Notes: generated from the letters alone by a model not told the origin. A DNA stretch of 60,875 bases from an uncultured Erwinia sp. (GCA_946221915.1 CAMIKG010000021.1:1-60875); one strand, 5' to 3'. Shown: positions 35,621 through 44,353, counted from the first letter of the stretch. Program-made: numbers and translations.

Positions 35621-36178
35621 TCACTGTGCGGCAGGGTGCACCATCGAGCCGCCCGATTTGTATTTCGTCAGATACTGATGCTGGAAAATACACATGCGAA
35701 TGGTGTTGCGATACTCGCCGTTAATAAAGAACTCATGAATCAGTTCGCCTTCAATTTCAAACCCCAGCTTGCTATAGATATGAATCGCTTTTTCGTTCTC
35801 TTTATCGACAATCAGATACAGCTTGTAGAGATTCAGCACCGAAAAACCATAGTCCATCGCCAGTTTTGCCGCCTGGCTGGCTAACCCTTTGCCCTGATGC
35901 GCCGGGTCGATAATGATCTGGAATTCCGCCCGGCGGTGGATATGGTTAATCTCCACCAGCTCAACCAGACCCACTTTGTCCCCGTGATGTTCCACCACGA
36001 AGCGCCGTTCGCTCTGATCGTGAATATGCTTGTCGTAAAGATCGGACAACTCGACAAACGCCTCATAAGGCTCTTCAAACCAGTAGCGCATGACGCTGGC
36101 GTTGTTATCAAGCTGATGAACGAAATGCAGATCTTCGCGTTCCAGCGGCCGAAGTCTGACCGGGCTGTCGGTGATCAT
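35621..36178 (-). CDS. speG: Spermidine N(1)-acetyltransferase
   Basis: GNAT enzyme that acetylates spermidine and spermine to limit polyamine toxicity. The 185-aa product matches E. coli SpeG (186 aa). Visible parts are the N-terminal RLRPLEREDL, the polyamine-binding acidic residues in WFEEPYEAF, the acetyl-CoA loop HQGKGLASQAAKLAMDYGF (Q/R-x-x-G-x-G/A pattern), and YSKLGFEIEGELIHEFFINGEY. The start has a weak ribosome site (AGGATG). It is transcribed alone on the minus strand. Confidence 0.96.
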   Translation of the reverse strand: MITDSPVRLRPLEREDLHFVHQLDNNASVMRYWFEEPYEAFVELSDLYDKHIHDQSERRFVVEHHGDKVGLVELVEINHIHRRAEFQIIIDPAHQGKGLASQAAKLAMDYGFSVLNLYKLYLIVDKENEKAIHIYSKLGFEIEGELIHEFFINGEYRNTIRMCIFQHQYLTKYKSGGSMVHPAAQ

Positions 36179-36259
36179 GGTGACATCCTTATGCAGGGAA
36201 ATAGCCGCGATTATAGCGCTAAAGTACAGGTTGCCGGCAAATCGCGCTGGTGATGAACG

Positions 36260-37000
36260 TCAGGCGTTAATAATCTCTTCCGCCAGCGTTGCCGCCCGCA
36301 GCAGATTATCCACGCTGTCCACCCTGAGCCACGGGCGACCCGCCGTATCAATCAGAGCAGAGGAAAAACGCGCGAAGGCACGGTCAAAAATCTTATACAG
36401 CTGGGCATCTCCCTCAAAAGATAACGCAGACAGCTGCTCCACGACAAAGTGGCGCGCCGCGTCGCTCAGTTTCACTAACGCAATAAAGCGCCCCTCGTCT
36501 GCTCTGGCGGGGGCGAATATATTGTCACCGCTGGCGAGCTGCAAGCCGGTGTGATTCTCACCGCCTGCGTTAAAGACCTGCGGCATTCTACCCGCTGCCT
36601 GGCTGTCTGAATCAATCGCCAGGCAGATTTCCGCCGGATGGTTGCTCAGCTGCTTCAGCAGGGAAGGCGGGATCAGCAGATCGCCTTCATAATAAATCAC
36701 CGGACCGTCATGTTTGCTCAGCACCAGCAAAGCACTCCAGTCGAGATTCAGCACGTGATGCAGCGGATTGTTCAGCAGTACCACATGGCTGTGGCGCAGT
36801 AATTCAAACAGGATCACCGATAACTCCGCCGCGCCGTGACCGAGAACAAACGTCTTATGACCAATGCCCGCGCGATCAAATGCACGTAGCTGATAATCAA
36901 TAATGCGCTGATTGCCTGCCCGCAAACAGGCCTGATGGTGTGTGGCGGTTAATGGCAATAAACGCTGACTGCAACCGGCCATAAGACATGCAAGGCGCAT
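36260..37000 (-). CDS. Nucleotidyltransferase-like protein (LicC/PntC type) lacking the catalytic lysine
   Basis: 246 aa, a nucleotidyltransferase fold closest in pattern to CTP:phosphocholine or CTP:aminoethylphosphonate cytidylyltransferases. The N terminus aligns without gaps to LicC as I remember it. The signature LAAGxGxRLxPLT is LMAGCSQRLLPLT, so Gly11 is Ser, and PK of the NTP-binding TxxPK is HQ (His22, Gln23). The metal aspartates appear kept: Asp107 in YEGDLLI and Asp228/Asp231 in WLRVDSVDNL. A strong ribosome site (AAGGAGAT) precedes the ATG. It follows the PhnW-like gene after 55 bp on the same strand. The pair looks like a phosphonate-tailoring module converted to another use, or a recently inactivated one. 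Confidence 0.8.
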   Translation of the reverse strand: MRLACLMAGCSQRLLPLTATHHQACLRAGNQRIIDYQLRAFDRAGIGHKTFVLGHGAAELSVILFELLRHSHVVLLNNPLHHVLNLDWSALLVLSKHDGPVIYYEGDLLIPPSLLKQLSNHPAEICLAIDSDSQAAGRMPQVFNAGGENHTGLQLASGDNIFAPARADEGRFIALVKLSDAARHFVVEQLSALSFEGDAQLYKIFDRAFARFSSALIDTAGRPWLRVDSVDNLLRAATLAEEIINA

Positions 37001-37055
37001 AGTGATCTCCTTTCAGCTGCGCGAATATGGATTCAGGCACCCGTTTTGTTAAGTG

Positions 37056-38186
37056 TTACTCTGACGTCACTTGCTGTCGCGGCAGGCGTGATGAGGGCAA
37101 CATCACCACCTTTATGGTAGCCAGTAAGTCGTCAATATCACTGGCCTCCATCTCTCCCTGAATACCGATACGCAGGCTACTGGCGCCATTGCGGCTTACC
37201 GCGAGCGGTGTCTGCAACCAGCGCAGCTGTTCATCCAGCGCGTGGAAGTCAATCGGCTCCTGCGTCACCAGCGTGACGAACAGTGGTGCGCAATGCTGCG
37301 GCTCAACCAGAGGCTGGAATCCTGACGCTGCCATGCCCTGCAATAAATAGATCATGCGCTGACAGTAGAGCTGGAAGCGTGCTTCACGCCCACCCTGGCG
37401 CTGATAGGCGTCAATAGCCTGTTGTAGCGCCTGCATCACCTGCAAAGGCGGCGTGAAGCGCCACTGTCCATGCTCTTTCAGCGCCTGATACTGCGCTTTG
37501 AGATCGAGGCTAAACACGCGAGGCGGTGCGCTGGGCGTTAACTCATTGTGACGTACCAGCACAAATGCCATACCGGGGGCGCCATGCAGGCACTGGCTAA
37601 TGGAGAGGGCGGCGGCGGCCAGTCCTGGTGCGGTAAAATTCACAGGCAATACGCCAAAGGTGGCGCTGATATCCACCAGCAGGCGGCACCCATATTGCGT
37701 CGCCAGTCGGGCGAGGCCATCTATCTCATTCTTGACGCCAAACTGCGTTTCAAAGTGTACGGCCGCGAGATGGGTGATGGTGTGATCCTGCGCCAGGCTT
37801 TGCGCCACCCGCGCCAGATCGATGCCGCGCTGCTTGTCGAGCGTCAGTACGGAGTAGCGGATATGGTGAATGTGTGCGATCTCTATCATCCTGTCTGCTG
37901 AGTCGCCATTGGTGATAATCAGCAGGTGATCCGTTGCGGAGAGTAAAGAGCAAAGCATCGCTTCTGTGGCGAAAGTGCCGCTGCCCTGCAACGGAATGGC
38001 GCACCAGTGGCGGTTACAGCCAGCGATGGCCAGCATAGCCTCGCGCAAACGGTGGGTAAGCGTGCGGCAGGACTCCGGGGGAGGTAATAATGTGCACCAG
38101 GCGCCGCAGATGTTCGCGCTATGACGGTCGTAGTTTCTGCCCTGCGCAGAGCGATTACTGTACGGGGATAATCCCTGAATATTCAT
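37056..38186 (-). CDS. Class V aminotransferase-like protein (PhnW type) with PLP lysine replaced by glutamine
   Basis: 376 aa if it starts at ATG 38186 (ribosome site GAGAG); an ATG seven codons upstream lacks one. The pattern is that of 2-aminoethylphosphonate-pyruvate aminotransferase: PLQGSGTFATEA (cofactor phosphate loop), VHFETQFGVKNEI (family HxETTTG), LLVDISATFGVLP with the PLP-nitrogen Asp, WRFTPPLQVMQAL, and LRIGIQGEM with the substrate Arg. The position of the Schiff-base lysine, normally SSNKCIQGMPG, reads SISQCLHGAPG, so Lys is Gln198 (CAG at 37593-37595). Ordinary transamination is therefore unlikely. Probably one transcript with the downstream nucleotidyltransferase-like gene. 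A degenerate enzyme or a PLP/ligand-binding protein are both possible. Confidence 0.82.
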   Translation of the reverse strand: MNIQGLSPYSNRSAQGRNYDRHSANICGAWCTLLPPPESCRTLTHRLREAMLAIAGCNRHWCAIPLQGSGTFATEAMLCSLLSATDHLLIITNGDSADRMIEIAHIHHIRYSVLTLDKQRGIDLARVAQSLAQDHTITHLAAVHFETQFGVKNEIDGLARLATQYGCRLLVDISATFGVLPVNFTAPGLAAAALSISQCLHGAPGMAFVLVRHNELTPSAPPRVFSLDLKAQYQALKEHGQWRFTPPLQVMQALQQAIDAYQRQGGREARFQLYCQRMIYLLQGMAASGFQPLVEPQHCAPLFVTLVTQEPIDFHALDEQLRWLQTPLAVSRNGASSLRIGIQGEMEASDIDDLLATIKVVMLPSSRLPRQQVTSE

Positions 38187-38679
38187 GAGTCCATTCTCTC
38201 GCTGCATTATTGATGAGGGATATTACATAACGACAGGTCACATTTTATATTCAATAATGATTTACATGTTACTTGTGTGGTGGGCTAATTATTTTATTTG
38301 CGGTTGTTAAGGTTACACCCCGGATTGACATTGCGTTGAGATGAGTATGTTTTGCTGGTAATGAAAGTGTTAAGGCAAGCTGAATCATTCATAATGCTAC
38401 ACCTCAGGGCGTTGGGTGGAAATAAATTAAAGTAAACAGTTCTGTTTTTCAACAGGAATGTTTTTATGACACTTAACTGAAAAACAGTTTGTTGATTTGT
38501 TTGCGTATTTTTACTTGCAGGTTGTTCTTTTGCGCTGGAGCGTCAAATGCCGATGACTGATAAGTACTGAGTGGTTTATCTTTTGAATAATAAGAGCCAA
38601 TATATCTGATAAATAATGGTAATGTATATCAACAATCAATAAACTGACATTAGAAATAATGCCGCTATTGGCGCGTTTA
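38187..38679. other. AT-rich intergenic region, no gene seen
   Basis: About 490 bp, distinctly AT-rich. It should contain the promoter of the PhnW-like gene (minus strand) and the 3' end of the tetR transcript. A plus-strand TTGACA (38325-38330) and TATGTT (38346-38351) with a short 15-bp spacer are present, but no plus-strand gene follows. I see no conserved reading frame. Confidence 0.6.
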
Positions 38680-39255
38680 TTAGAGGAGTATTCCCTCTGC
38701 CTCAAGGAGCGTTTTGGCCGTTGACCATGCCACCAGTGCGGGAGAGTATTCATTGTTGGCACACCATATGACTTCAGTGGTCACCGCGCCATCAACCAGC
38801 AGGATAAACGTATAGGCAATTCGTTGCGCACGCTCACCTTTCACCACTGGCGCCAGAGTAGTCAATAATATCTGAATCAGTCGCTGTTTCATTTCCCGAT
38901 TAACGTCAATAATTGCGCGATGTTTATTGCCAAATTCCGCCAGTGAATGAACCAGCATACAGCCGCGGAAGTTTTCATTTTTAAACCATTCATGGTAATA
39001 ATTGAAAAAAGAGAACAGCTTGTCGCGGATAGTTTCCTGATTTGTCATGCAGAGGTGGATGTCCTGCAGAAAATCCTCTTTTTTCTTATGCAGGACTTCA
39101 ATGATAAGTTGCTCTTTTGAGGAGAAATACCGATAAAGTGTTAATTTTGAGACACCCGCGAGATTAGCGATTTTGTCCACGCCAACTGACTGATATCCTT
39201 CCTGGTTAAACAGCGCCGCGGCGGTATTTATAATATCGTCTCTTTTTTTGGACAT
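38680..39255 (-). CDS. TetR/AcrR family transcriptional regulator
   Basis: 191 aa with ATG 39255; a GTG three codons upstream is less likely. The N-terminal DNA-binding domain is clear: KRDDIINTAAALFNQEGYQS, then the helix-turn-helix VDKIANLAGVSKLTLYRYFSSKEQL (about 25-50). The C-terminal ligand domain (CMLVHSLAEFGNKHRAI) resembles TetR proteins of the YcdC/RutR-like fold with CxxxxxxxE motif. It lies downstream of an EmrE-like exporter on the same strand and is the obvious candidate for its regulator. The ligand is unknown. Confidence 0.88.
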   Translation of the reverse strand: MSKKRDDIINTAAALFNQEGYQSVGVDKIANLAGVSKLTLYRYFSSKEQLIIEVLHKKKEDFLQDIHLCMTNQETIRDKLFSFFNYYHEWFKNENFRGCMLVHSLAEFGNKHRAIIDVNREMKQRLIQILLTTLAPVVKGERAQRIAYTFILLVDGAVTTEVIWCANNEYSPALVAWSTAKTLLEAEGILL

Positions 39256-39571
39256 GGCTGTCACTTTCTTTAATAAGGGTCAGGATAAAAAGGTAGCATG
39301 GATGCACCTTTTTTCAAATTCTCACTTCTGTGCATCAGGTAACCTGTTTGAGCTATTAAACGCAGGCGGATTGCGTGTTATCTTGTTGACTGAAATGTAT
39401 TTCATTTTTGCACTGGAGAAAACTTTTCCTGTTACGCCAGTGATGATAGTACGGCAGGGGAAAGTGAGTTTGATAGTCAGTGCGAGTATATTCTGTTGTG
39501 ATAGAGCGGTAAGACCAGTGATATGTTGTCACTGGCACGATAACAATTCAGTTATTGCGCCAGTTTGCTGT
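39256..39571. other. Intergenic region between emrE-like gene and tetR
   Basis: 316 bp without a conserved gene. It contains a 7-bp hairpin CCAGTGA / TCACTGG (39515-39535) about 35 bp after the exporter's stop codon, with no T run, and an AT-rich stretch before tetR that probably holds its promoter. Confidence 0.5.
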
Positions 39572-39907
39572 TTAGTGTGGCATCGATTTTGAAAAGACAT
39601 TCACAATAATCACACCGGTAATAATAAAGGCCAACCCAACAATGCCCACCAGATCGATTTTCTGACCATGTAATATCCAGGCGGCGAGAGAAATCAATAC
39701 GATGCCGACGCCAGACCAGATGGCATAAGCAATGCCCGTAGGGATATGTTGTAGCGTCAGCGACAGGCAATAAAATGCCACTCCATAACATGCCAGCGTC
39801 GCAATGCCATACACCGGGCGGGTAAACCCCTCGGCATATTTCAGTAAGGTAGTGCCCACGACTTCAAACAGGATCGCGATAAACAACTGCAAATAGATGA
39901 TTTTCAT
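39572..39907 (-). CDS. emrE: Small multidrug resistance exporter, EmrE-like
   Basis: Four-TM, proton-coupled exporter of cationic drugs, working as an antiparallel dimer. At 111 aa it is the family length (EmrE 110 aa). The essential membrane glutamate is Glu15 in FEVVGTTLLKYAEGFTRP. TM3 carries the SMR signature IPTGIAYAIWSGVGIVLIS, which is identical in this part to E. coli EmrE as I recall it. The C terminus NVFSKSMPH also parallels EmrE (…SRSTPH). The ribosome site is poor. TetR follows downstream. Confidence 0.92.
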   Translation of the reverse strand: MKIIYLQLFIAILFEVVGTTLLKYAEGFTRPVYGIATLACYGVAFYCLSLTLQHIPTGIAYAIWSGVGIVLISLAAWILHGQKIDLVGIVGLAFIITGVIIVNVFSKSMPH

Positions 39908-40360
39908 ATTGTAAGCCAGTAATAAATAGAATGTCAGGAGGTATGTCCGCTGATTTTATTCGCCAGCATGGTCATGCCGGACAGCAATATTAACCGGGGT
40001 TCATTCGACGTAATTAAACCTATCATATACCAGTGGTATTTAGTTAGTCACCACATTATCAGGTGGTTAAGTTGGCGCTTTATTATTGACGGGTATTATT
40101 TAAGTAACATGACGCGTGGGGATGTCATTCACGGCAACAGACTTTTTTATCGAGCTGGTTCGCACCGCTGAATAATCTGCTGTGCCGCACGGGGTGAATG
40201 ACGCGCAATATAACGTAAAACAGGCACAACCAGGCCACCAGATGTCCCTGTTTTGCCCATTTTTTTTCGCATACACTGCTGAAAAGTCTGAGTGCTGGGT
40301 TGCTGGAGTAAGACTCAGCCGCTGTTCATCTTTTGATTGTTTACAACAGGAGTAGGGTCA
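39908..40360. other. Intergenic region upstream of the GH1 gene
   Basis: About 450 bp holding no conserved reading frame. Small inverted repeats occur (ATACC AGT GGTAT near 40028; CACCAC/GGTGG near 40051-40075). CTGAGT / ACTCAG (about 40289-40320) forms a stem shortly before the glucosidase start and could be a leader element. No RAT/antiterminator sequence is convincing. Confidence 0.5.
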
Positions 40361-41794
40361 ATGAGCAACAAGTTTCCTCAGCATTTCTTATGGGGCGGCG
40401 CCACCGCAGCGAATCAGGTGGAAGGGGCGTATAACGAAGACGGCAAAGGGTTGTCGATTGCAGATGCCTTCCCCGGCGGTAAACAGCGCCTGAACATCGT
40501 TGCTTCACCGGACTTCGACTTTGCGCTTGACCCGCAATTCACCTATCCGAACCATAAGGGCATTGACCACTACCACCGTTTTAAAGAAGACATTGCCCTG
40601 TTCGCCGAGATGGGTTTCAAATGCTATCGCTTCTCCATCGCCTGGACGCGCATCTATCCGAACGGCGTGGAACAGACGCCCAATGAGGCAGGCCTGGCGC
40701 ACTATCAGCAGGTGATTGATACCTGCCTGGCGCACGGCATTGAGCCGGTAGTCACCATTTCCCACTATGAAATGCCGCTGAAACTGGCGAAGGAATACGG
40801 CGGCTGGAAAAATCGTGAACTGATCGGTTTTTATGAGCGCTTTGCCCGCACCGTGATTGAGCGTTTTGGCAAACAGGTCAAATACTGGATGACCTTTAAC
40901 GAGATTAACAGCGCCGTTCATTTCCCTATTATGAGCCAGGGGCTGACGGTAAAAACCGGCGCGCTGGAGCCACAGGCGAAGTTTCAGGCCTGGCATAACC
41001 AGTTTGTCGCCAGCAGCAAGGCGGTGAAAATCGCCCATGAATTTGATGCCAGCCTGAAAGTCGGCTGCATGATTATTTACGCCACCACCTATGCCTACGA
41101 CTGTAACCCGCTGAACCAGCTGACGGCGCTGCAGGATGGACAGATGTTTAACTACTACTGCGCGGATGTGCAGGTAGGCGGTAAATATCCGTACTACGCA
41201 CAAAGCCTGTGGAAAAAGCTGGGTGTGGAACTGGAAATTGAGCCGGGCGATCTGGAACTGCTGGCGGCGCATCCGGTGGACTATGTTGGCTTCAGTTACT
41301 ACATGTCCACCACGGTTAACGATACTAACCCGGATGCGGACAGCGCCGGCGGTAACCTGCTGGGCGGCGTGCGTAACCCATTCCTCGAAGCCAGCGACTG
41401 GGGCTGGGAAATCGATCCGGTTGGCCTGCGCATCGCGCTGAACCAGCTGTATGACCGTTATCAGAAGCCGCTGTTTATTGTCGAAAATGGCCTGGGCGCG
41501 ATTGATAAACCTGATGCAGATTTCCGCGTCGAAGATGATTACCGCATCAACTACCTGCGTAAGCATATTGAAGCGATGGCCGATGCAATTGCCGATGGCG
41601 TGGATTTGATGGGCTACACCCCGTGGGGTTGTATTGACCTGGTGAGTATGTCGACCGGTGAGATGTCGAAGCGCTACGGATTTATCTATGTCGATCTCGA
41701 TGACACCATCAATGGCACCGGCAACCGCTACAAGAAGAAATCCTTTAGCTGGTATCAGCAGGTGATTGCCTCGAACGGTGAAGATTTAGCGTAA
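40361..41794 (+). CDS. 6-phospho-beta-glucosidase, glycoside hydrolase family 1
   Basis: Cleaves phosphorylated beta-glucosides (cellobiose, arbutin or salicin type) after PTS import. The 477-aa product has acid/base Glu181 in TFNEIN and nucleophile Glu375 in IVENGLG. It also carries the 6-phosphate pocket STGEMSKRYGFIYVD that marks phospho-glycosidases. It is intermediate between E. coli AscB and BglA by eye, so I give no symbol. ATG 40361 has a ribosome site (CAGGAG) and yields the family N terminus FPQHFLWGGATAANQVEGA. No PTS permease or regulator gene is adjacent, so it relies on one encoded elsewhere. Confidence 0.94.
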   Translation: MSNKFPQHFLWGGATAANQVEGAYNEDGKGLSIADAFPGGKQRLNIVASPDFDFALDPQFTYPNHKGIDHYHRFKEDIALFAEMGFKCYRFSIAWTRIYPNGVEQTPNEAGLAHYQQVIDTCLAHGIEPVVTISHYEMPLKLAKEYGGWKNRELIGFYERFARTVIERFGKQVKYWMTFNEINSAVHFPIMSQGLTVKTGALEPQAKFQAWHNQFVASSKAVKIAHEFDASLKVGCMIIYATTYAYDCNPLNQLTALQDGQMFNYYCADVQVGGKYPYYAQSLWKKLGVELEIEPGDLELLAAHPVDYVGFSYYMSTTVNDTNPDADSAGGNLLGGVRNPFLEASDWGWEIDPVGLRIALNQLYDRYQKPLFIVENGLGAIDKPDADFRVEDDYRINYLRKHIEAMADAIADGVDLMGYTPWGCIDLVSMSTGEMSKRYGFIYVDLDDTINGTGNRYKKKSFSWYQQVIASNGEDLA

Positions 41795-41826
41795 CTCACC
41801 CGCACAGGCAGCATGGCTGCCTGGCA

Positions 41827-41862
41827 GGCACTGGTTCACGCAAGCGGGCCAGTGCCGCTTTT
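41827..41862 (+). terminator. Terminator after the GH1 gene
   Basis: GGCACTGG (41827-41834) pairs with CCAGTGCC (41849-41856), followed by GCTTTT. A smaller AGGCAGC/GCTGCCT stem precedes it. It lies between convergent glucosidase and narL genes. Confidence 0.65.
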
Positions 41863-41901
41863 CCCGCTTTTCCAGTATCTCATCAGCGCAGCGCCAGCCG
41901 G

Positions 41902-42546
41902 TTAAACTTTTCCCTGCTGTATCGCCCAGATTGCCGCTTCCACGCGTGATTTCAGCTGCATTTTTTTCAGCAAATGCTTCACATGCACTTTCACGGTGCT
42001 TTCGCTGATATTCAGCCGGCGGCCGATGGTCTTATTCGGCAACCCCTGCGCAATTAAGCGGAAAATATCACGTTCGCGCGGTGTCAGTTGCGACAGTTCG
42101 CGGTCAGGCTGGCTGTTACCCTCGCGCAGGTTGTGCGCCAGGATGGCATTCAGCCCTTCGCTGAGCACCATCTTGCCCTGTGCCGCCTGTTGCAGTGACT
42201 GCAGCAATATTTCCGGCTCCATATCTTTCAGCAGATAGCCATCCGCGCCGAGACGCAGCGCTTCCACCACATCTTCCTGACTGTCAGAGACGCTAAAGAC
42301 GATAATGCGGCTTTTGCCGCCGGACTGGCGTAACAGCGTCAGGGTCTCCAGACCGTTAACGCCGGGCATATTCAAATCCAGCAGGATCATATCGGGATGC
42401 AACGTTTTCGCCAGTTCAATCCCCGCCGGGCCATTGCCGGCTTCGGCTATCACCTGCAGTTGTGGATCGAGGGCGAGAAGCTGTTTAACGCCACTGCGCA
42501 TCAGCGGGTGATCGTCAATCAGCAGCAGGGTAGTGGGGTCACTCAT
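41902..42546 (-). CDS. narL: Nitrate/nitrite response regulator NarL
   Basis: Two-component regulator that, when phosphorylated by NarX (or NarQ), activates narK and narGHJI and represses alternative anaerobic pathways. The 214-aa product matches E. coli NarL (216 aa). The receiver domain has DDH at 11-13, phospho-acceptor Asp57 in LLDLNMPG and Lys in YLLKDM. The C-terminal LuxR-type helix-turn-helix is LTPRERDIFRLIAQGLPNKTIG … SESTVKVHVKHLLKKM. Its start overlaps the narX end by 8 bp. Confidence 0.97.
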   Translation of the reverse strand: MSDPTTLLLIDDHPLMRSGVKQLLALDPQLQVIAEAGNGPAGIELAKTLHPDMILLDLNMPGVNGLETLTLLRQSGGKSRIIVFSVSDSQEDVVEALRLGADGYLLKDMEPEILLQSLQQAAQGKMVLSEGLNAILAHNLREGNSQPDRELSQLTPRERDIFRLIAQGLPNKTIGRRLNISESTVKVHVKHLLKKMQLKSRVEAAIWAIQQGKV

Positions 42547-44260
42547 GGTATTCTCCTGGCGAATTCGCTAACGGAAAGCGCGGGAACTGCACCCTGACCT
42601 CGGTACCGCCCGCTGCGCGCGGAGCAATGGTACAGAGGCCACCAAGGTGCTGCGCCCGATCGCGCATAATAATCAGTCCATAATGATTTTCCGGCAGCGT
42701 GCCGGAAGTGATACCGCGCCCGTTGTCCCAGACTGTCAGCGCGATCTGCTGTTCATCAGCCTGCACTACGATGCCCGCCGCGTCGGCATGGGCATGTTTA
42801 TAAATATTATTCAGCGCCTCGCGCACGATATGCACCAGATGGATAGCCTGATGTGGCGGTATGGCCGGCAGGCGCGCGGGAGCCTGCAGCGCCACCTCAA
42901 AACCCAGGCGTTCACTGAATTCATGGCAGGTGGCGGTCAGCGCCGCCTGCAGGCCGGGTTCGCTAAAGCGCAGGCGGAAGGTGGCGAGCAGCTCGCGCAG
43001 CTGGCGCCATGAGGCGTTCAGCTCCTGACGCATCGTGGCCAGCTGCTGCCGGGTGGTTTCCGGTAACTGTTCTCCCTGCATCTGGATACAGCTGAGCTGT
43101 ATTTTCAGAAACGACAGCGACTGGGCGATGGAATCATGCAGTTCGCGGGCGATGGCGGCACGTTCTTCCATTACCACCAGCTGCTGCTGGTAGTCACTCT
43201 GCCGCGCCAGCGACAGCGTGGCGGTAATCTGTTCGGCAAGCGTCGCCAGCAACTGGCGTTGTCCGGCATTTAATCGTTGCCCGCTCGCCAGCTGGCCGGA
43301 TAAGCGACCATAGCACAGCTGTTCATCCGCCAGCAGCCAGCTAAAACTGTGCGTATCGTCGGGATCGTTATCTGTGACGCGGGTATCGCTTTGCGCGTCA
43401 TATTGCTCGATACGGACCTCGGTGAGCGGCAGCAGACGCTGTAATTCGCTCTCAACCCGCGTCAGACGCTGTGATAGCGGCGCGTCACCGTGCAGTTGCA
43501 AACTGGCGCGATAGAGAAAGGAGAGCTCTTCGTGTTTTTGCTGCAGGCCGGCGGTTTTTTCCAGTACGCGCTGCTCCAGCCGGGCATAGCTCTGCGCCAG
43601 TTCCTGCGACATGCTGCCCAGCGTGCGGGCGAGCGTCGCCATCTCATCCTCGCCGCGCAGCAGAGTGCGCTGACTGAAATCGCCCTGGCCGATGGCCTCG
43701 GCCTGCACAATCAGCTTACGCCACGGTGTCAGCAGGCGGCGGCGCAGCCAGAACAGAGCGAACAGCTGTAACAACACCATTACCGCCACGAGGCCATATT
43801 GCAGCGTGGTCACCAGCGCCAGCCGCTGTTCGGTGCGGCTGTCGATGGCGGAAACCAGCGTATCGATCTGCGAGACAAACTGGCGTACGGCATCACGCAC
43901 CTGGTTCTGATTACTGGCCTGCAGCAGTGCCGGACGCAGCGTGGAGCGCCAGTAATCATCGAGCTGCTGCAGGCGGGCGTTTTGCTGTTCGCGGGCGCTG
44001 GTATGGCGTAGTTCGCTGTTTTCCAGCGTGGCGTCGAAAGTTGCCAGCAGCGCGTTATCGGCGTCGCTGAGCGGCACCGCCGCCAGCAGCCGGTAGCTTT
44101 GCATGCGTAACGAACCGGCCTGATTGATGGCGTGCGCATTGCCCTGTACGCGCCAGGATAACCAGCCAGAGAGCGACATACCGATCAGGCCGATGGCGGC
44201 CAGCAGCAGCATCAGTAATGCCAGCTGATTAACCAGCGAGAGCGGCGTCAGTCGTCTCAT
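42539..44260 (-). CDS. narX: Nitrate/nitrite sensor histidine kinase NarX
   Basis: Inner-membrane sensor that binds periplasmic nitrate and controls NarL phosphorylation. ATG 44260 gives 573 aa and the family N terminus MRRLTPLSLVNQLALL; E. coli NarX is 598 aa. TM1 is followed by the nitrate-binding P-box (NAHAINQAGSLRMQSYRLLA), then TM2, a HAMP domain, a coiled-coil S-helix, a GAF-like central region, the H-box ARELHDSIAQSLSFLK, and the N-box/ATPase (REALNNIYKHAHA, DNGRGI). The cysteine cluster in the central module of E. coli NarX is absent, which explains most of the shorter length. Divergent from narK. Confidence 0.95.
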   Translation of the reverse strand: MRRLTPLSLVNQLALLMLLLAAIGLIGMSLSGWLSWRVQGNAHAINQAGSLRMQSYRLLAAVPLSDADNALLATFDATLENSELRHTSAREQQNARLQQLDDYWRSTLRPALLQASNQNQVRDAVRQFVSQIDTLVSAIDSRTEQRLALVTTLQYGLVAVMVLLQLFALFWLRRRLLTPWRKLIVQAEAIGQGDFSQRTLLRGEDEMATLARTLGSMSQELAQSYARLEQRVLEKTAGLQQKHEELSFLYRASLQLHGDAPLSQRLTRVESELQRLLPLTEVRIEQYDAQSDTRVTDNDPDDTHSFSWLLADEQLCYGRLSGQLASGQRLNAGQRQLLATLAEQITATLSLARQSDYQQQLVVMEERAAIARELHDSIAQSLSFLKIQLSCIQMQGEQLPETTRQQLATMRQELNASWRQLRELLATFRLRFSEPGLQAALTATCHEFSERLGFEVALQAPARLPAIPPHQAIHLVHIVREALNNIYKHAHADAAGIVVQADEQQIALTVWDNGRGITSGTLPENHYGLIIMRDRAQHLGGLCTIAPRAAGGTEVRVQFPRFPLANSPGEYHE

Positions 44261-44337
44261 CAGATTTCGTTTTCGCACTATGTCATTACCCTGGCTGAAA
44301 AAAGTGACTAATACTCTCGTCCTGGGTGGCATGGGAA

Positions 44338-44353
44338 TACCACTTAGGGAGTA
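44338..44353. promoter_or_regulatory. NarL 7-2-7 binding site in the narX-narK region
   Basis: TACCACT and GGGAGTA are inverted heptamers with a 2-bp TA spacer, differing at one position each from the NarL consensus. Centre is about 148 bp upstream of the narK FNR site. Confidence 0.6.

Noticed and set aside
39515..39535. Hairpin after the emrE-like gene as a strong terminator
   Set aside because: The 7-bp stem lacks a T run on the minus strand, so I only mention it.
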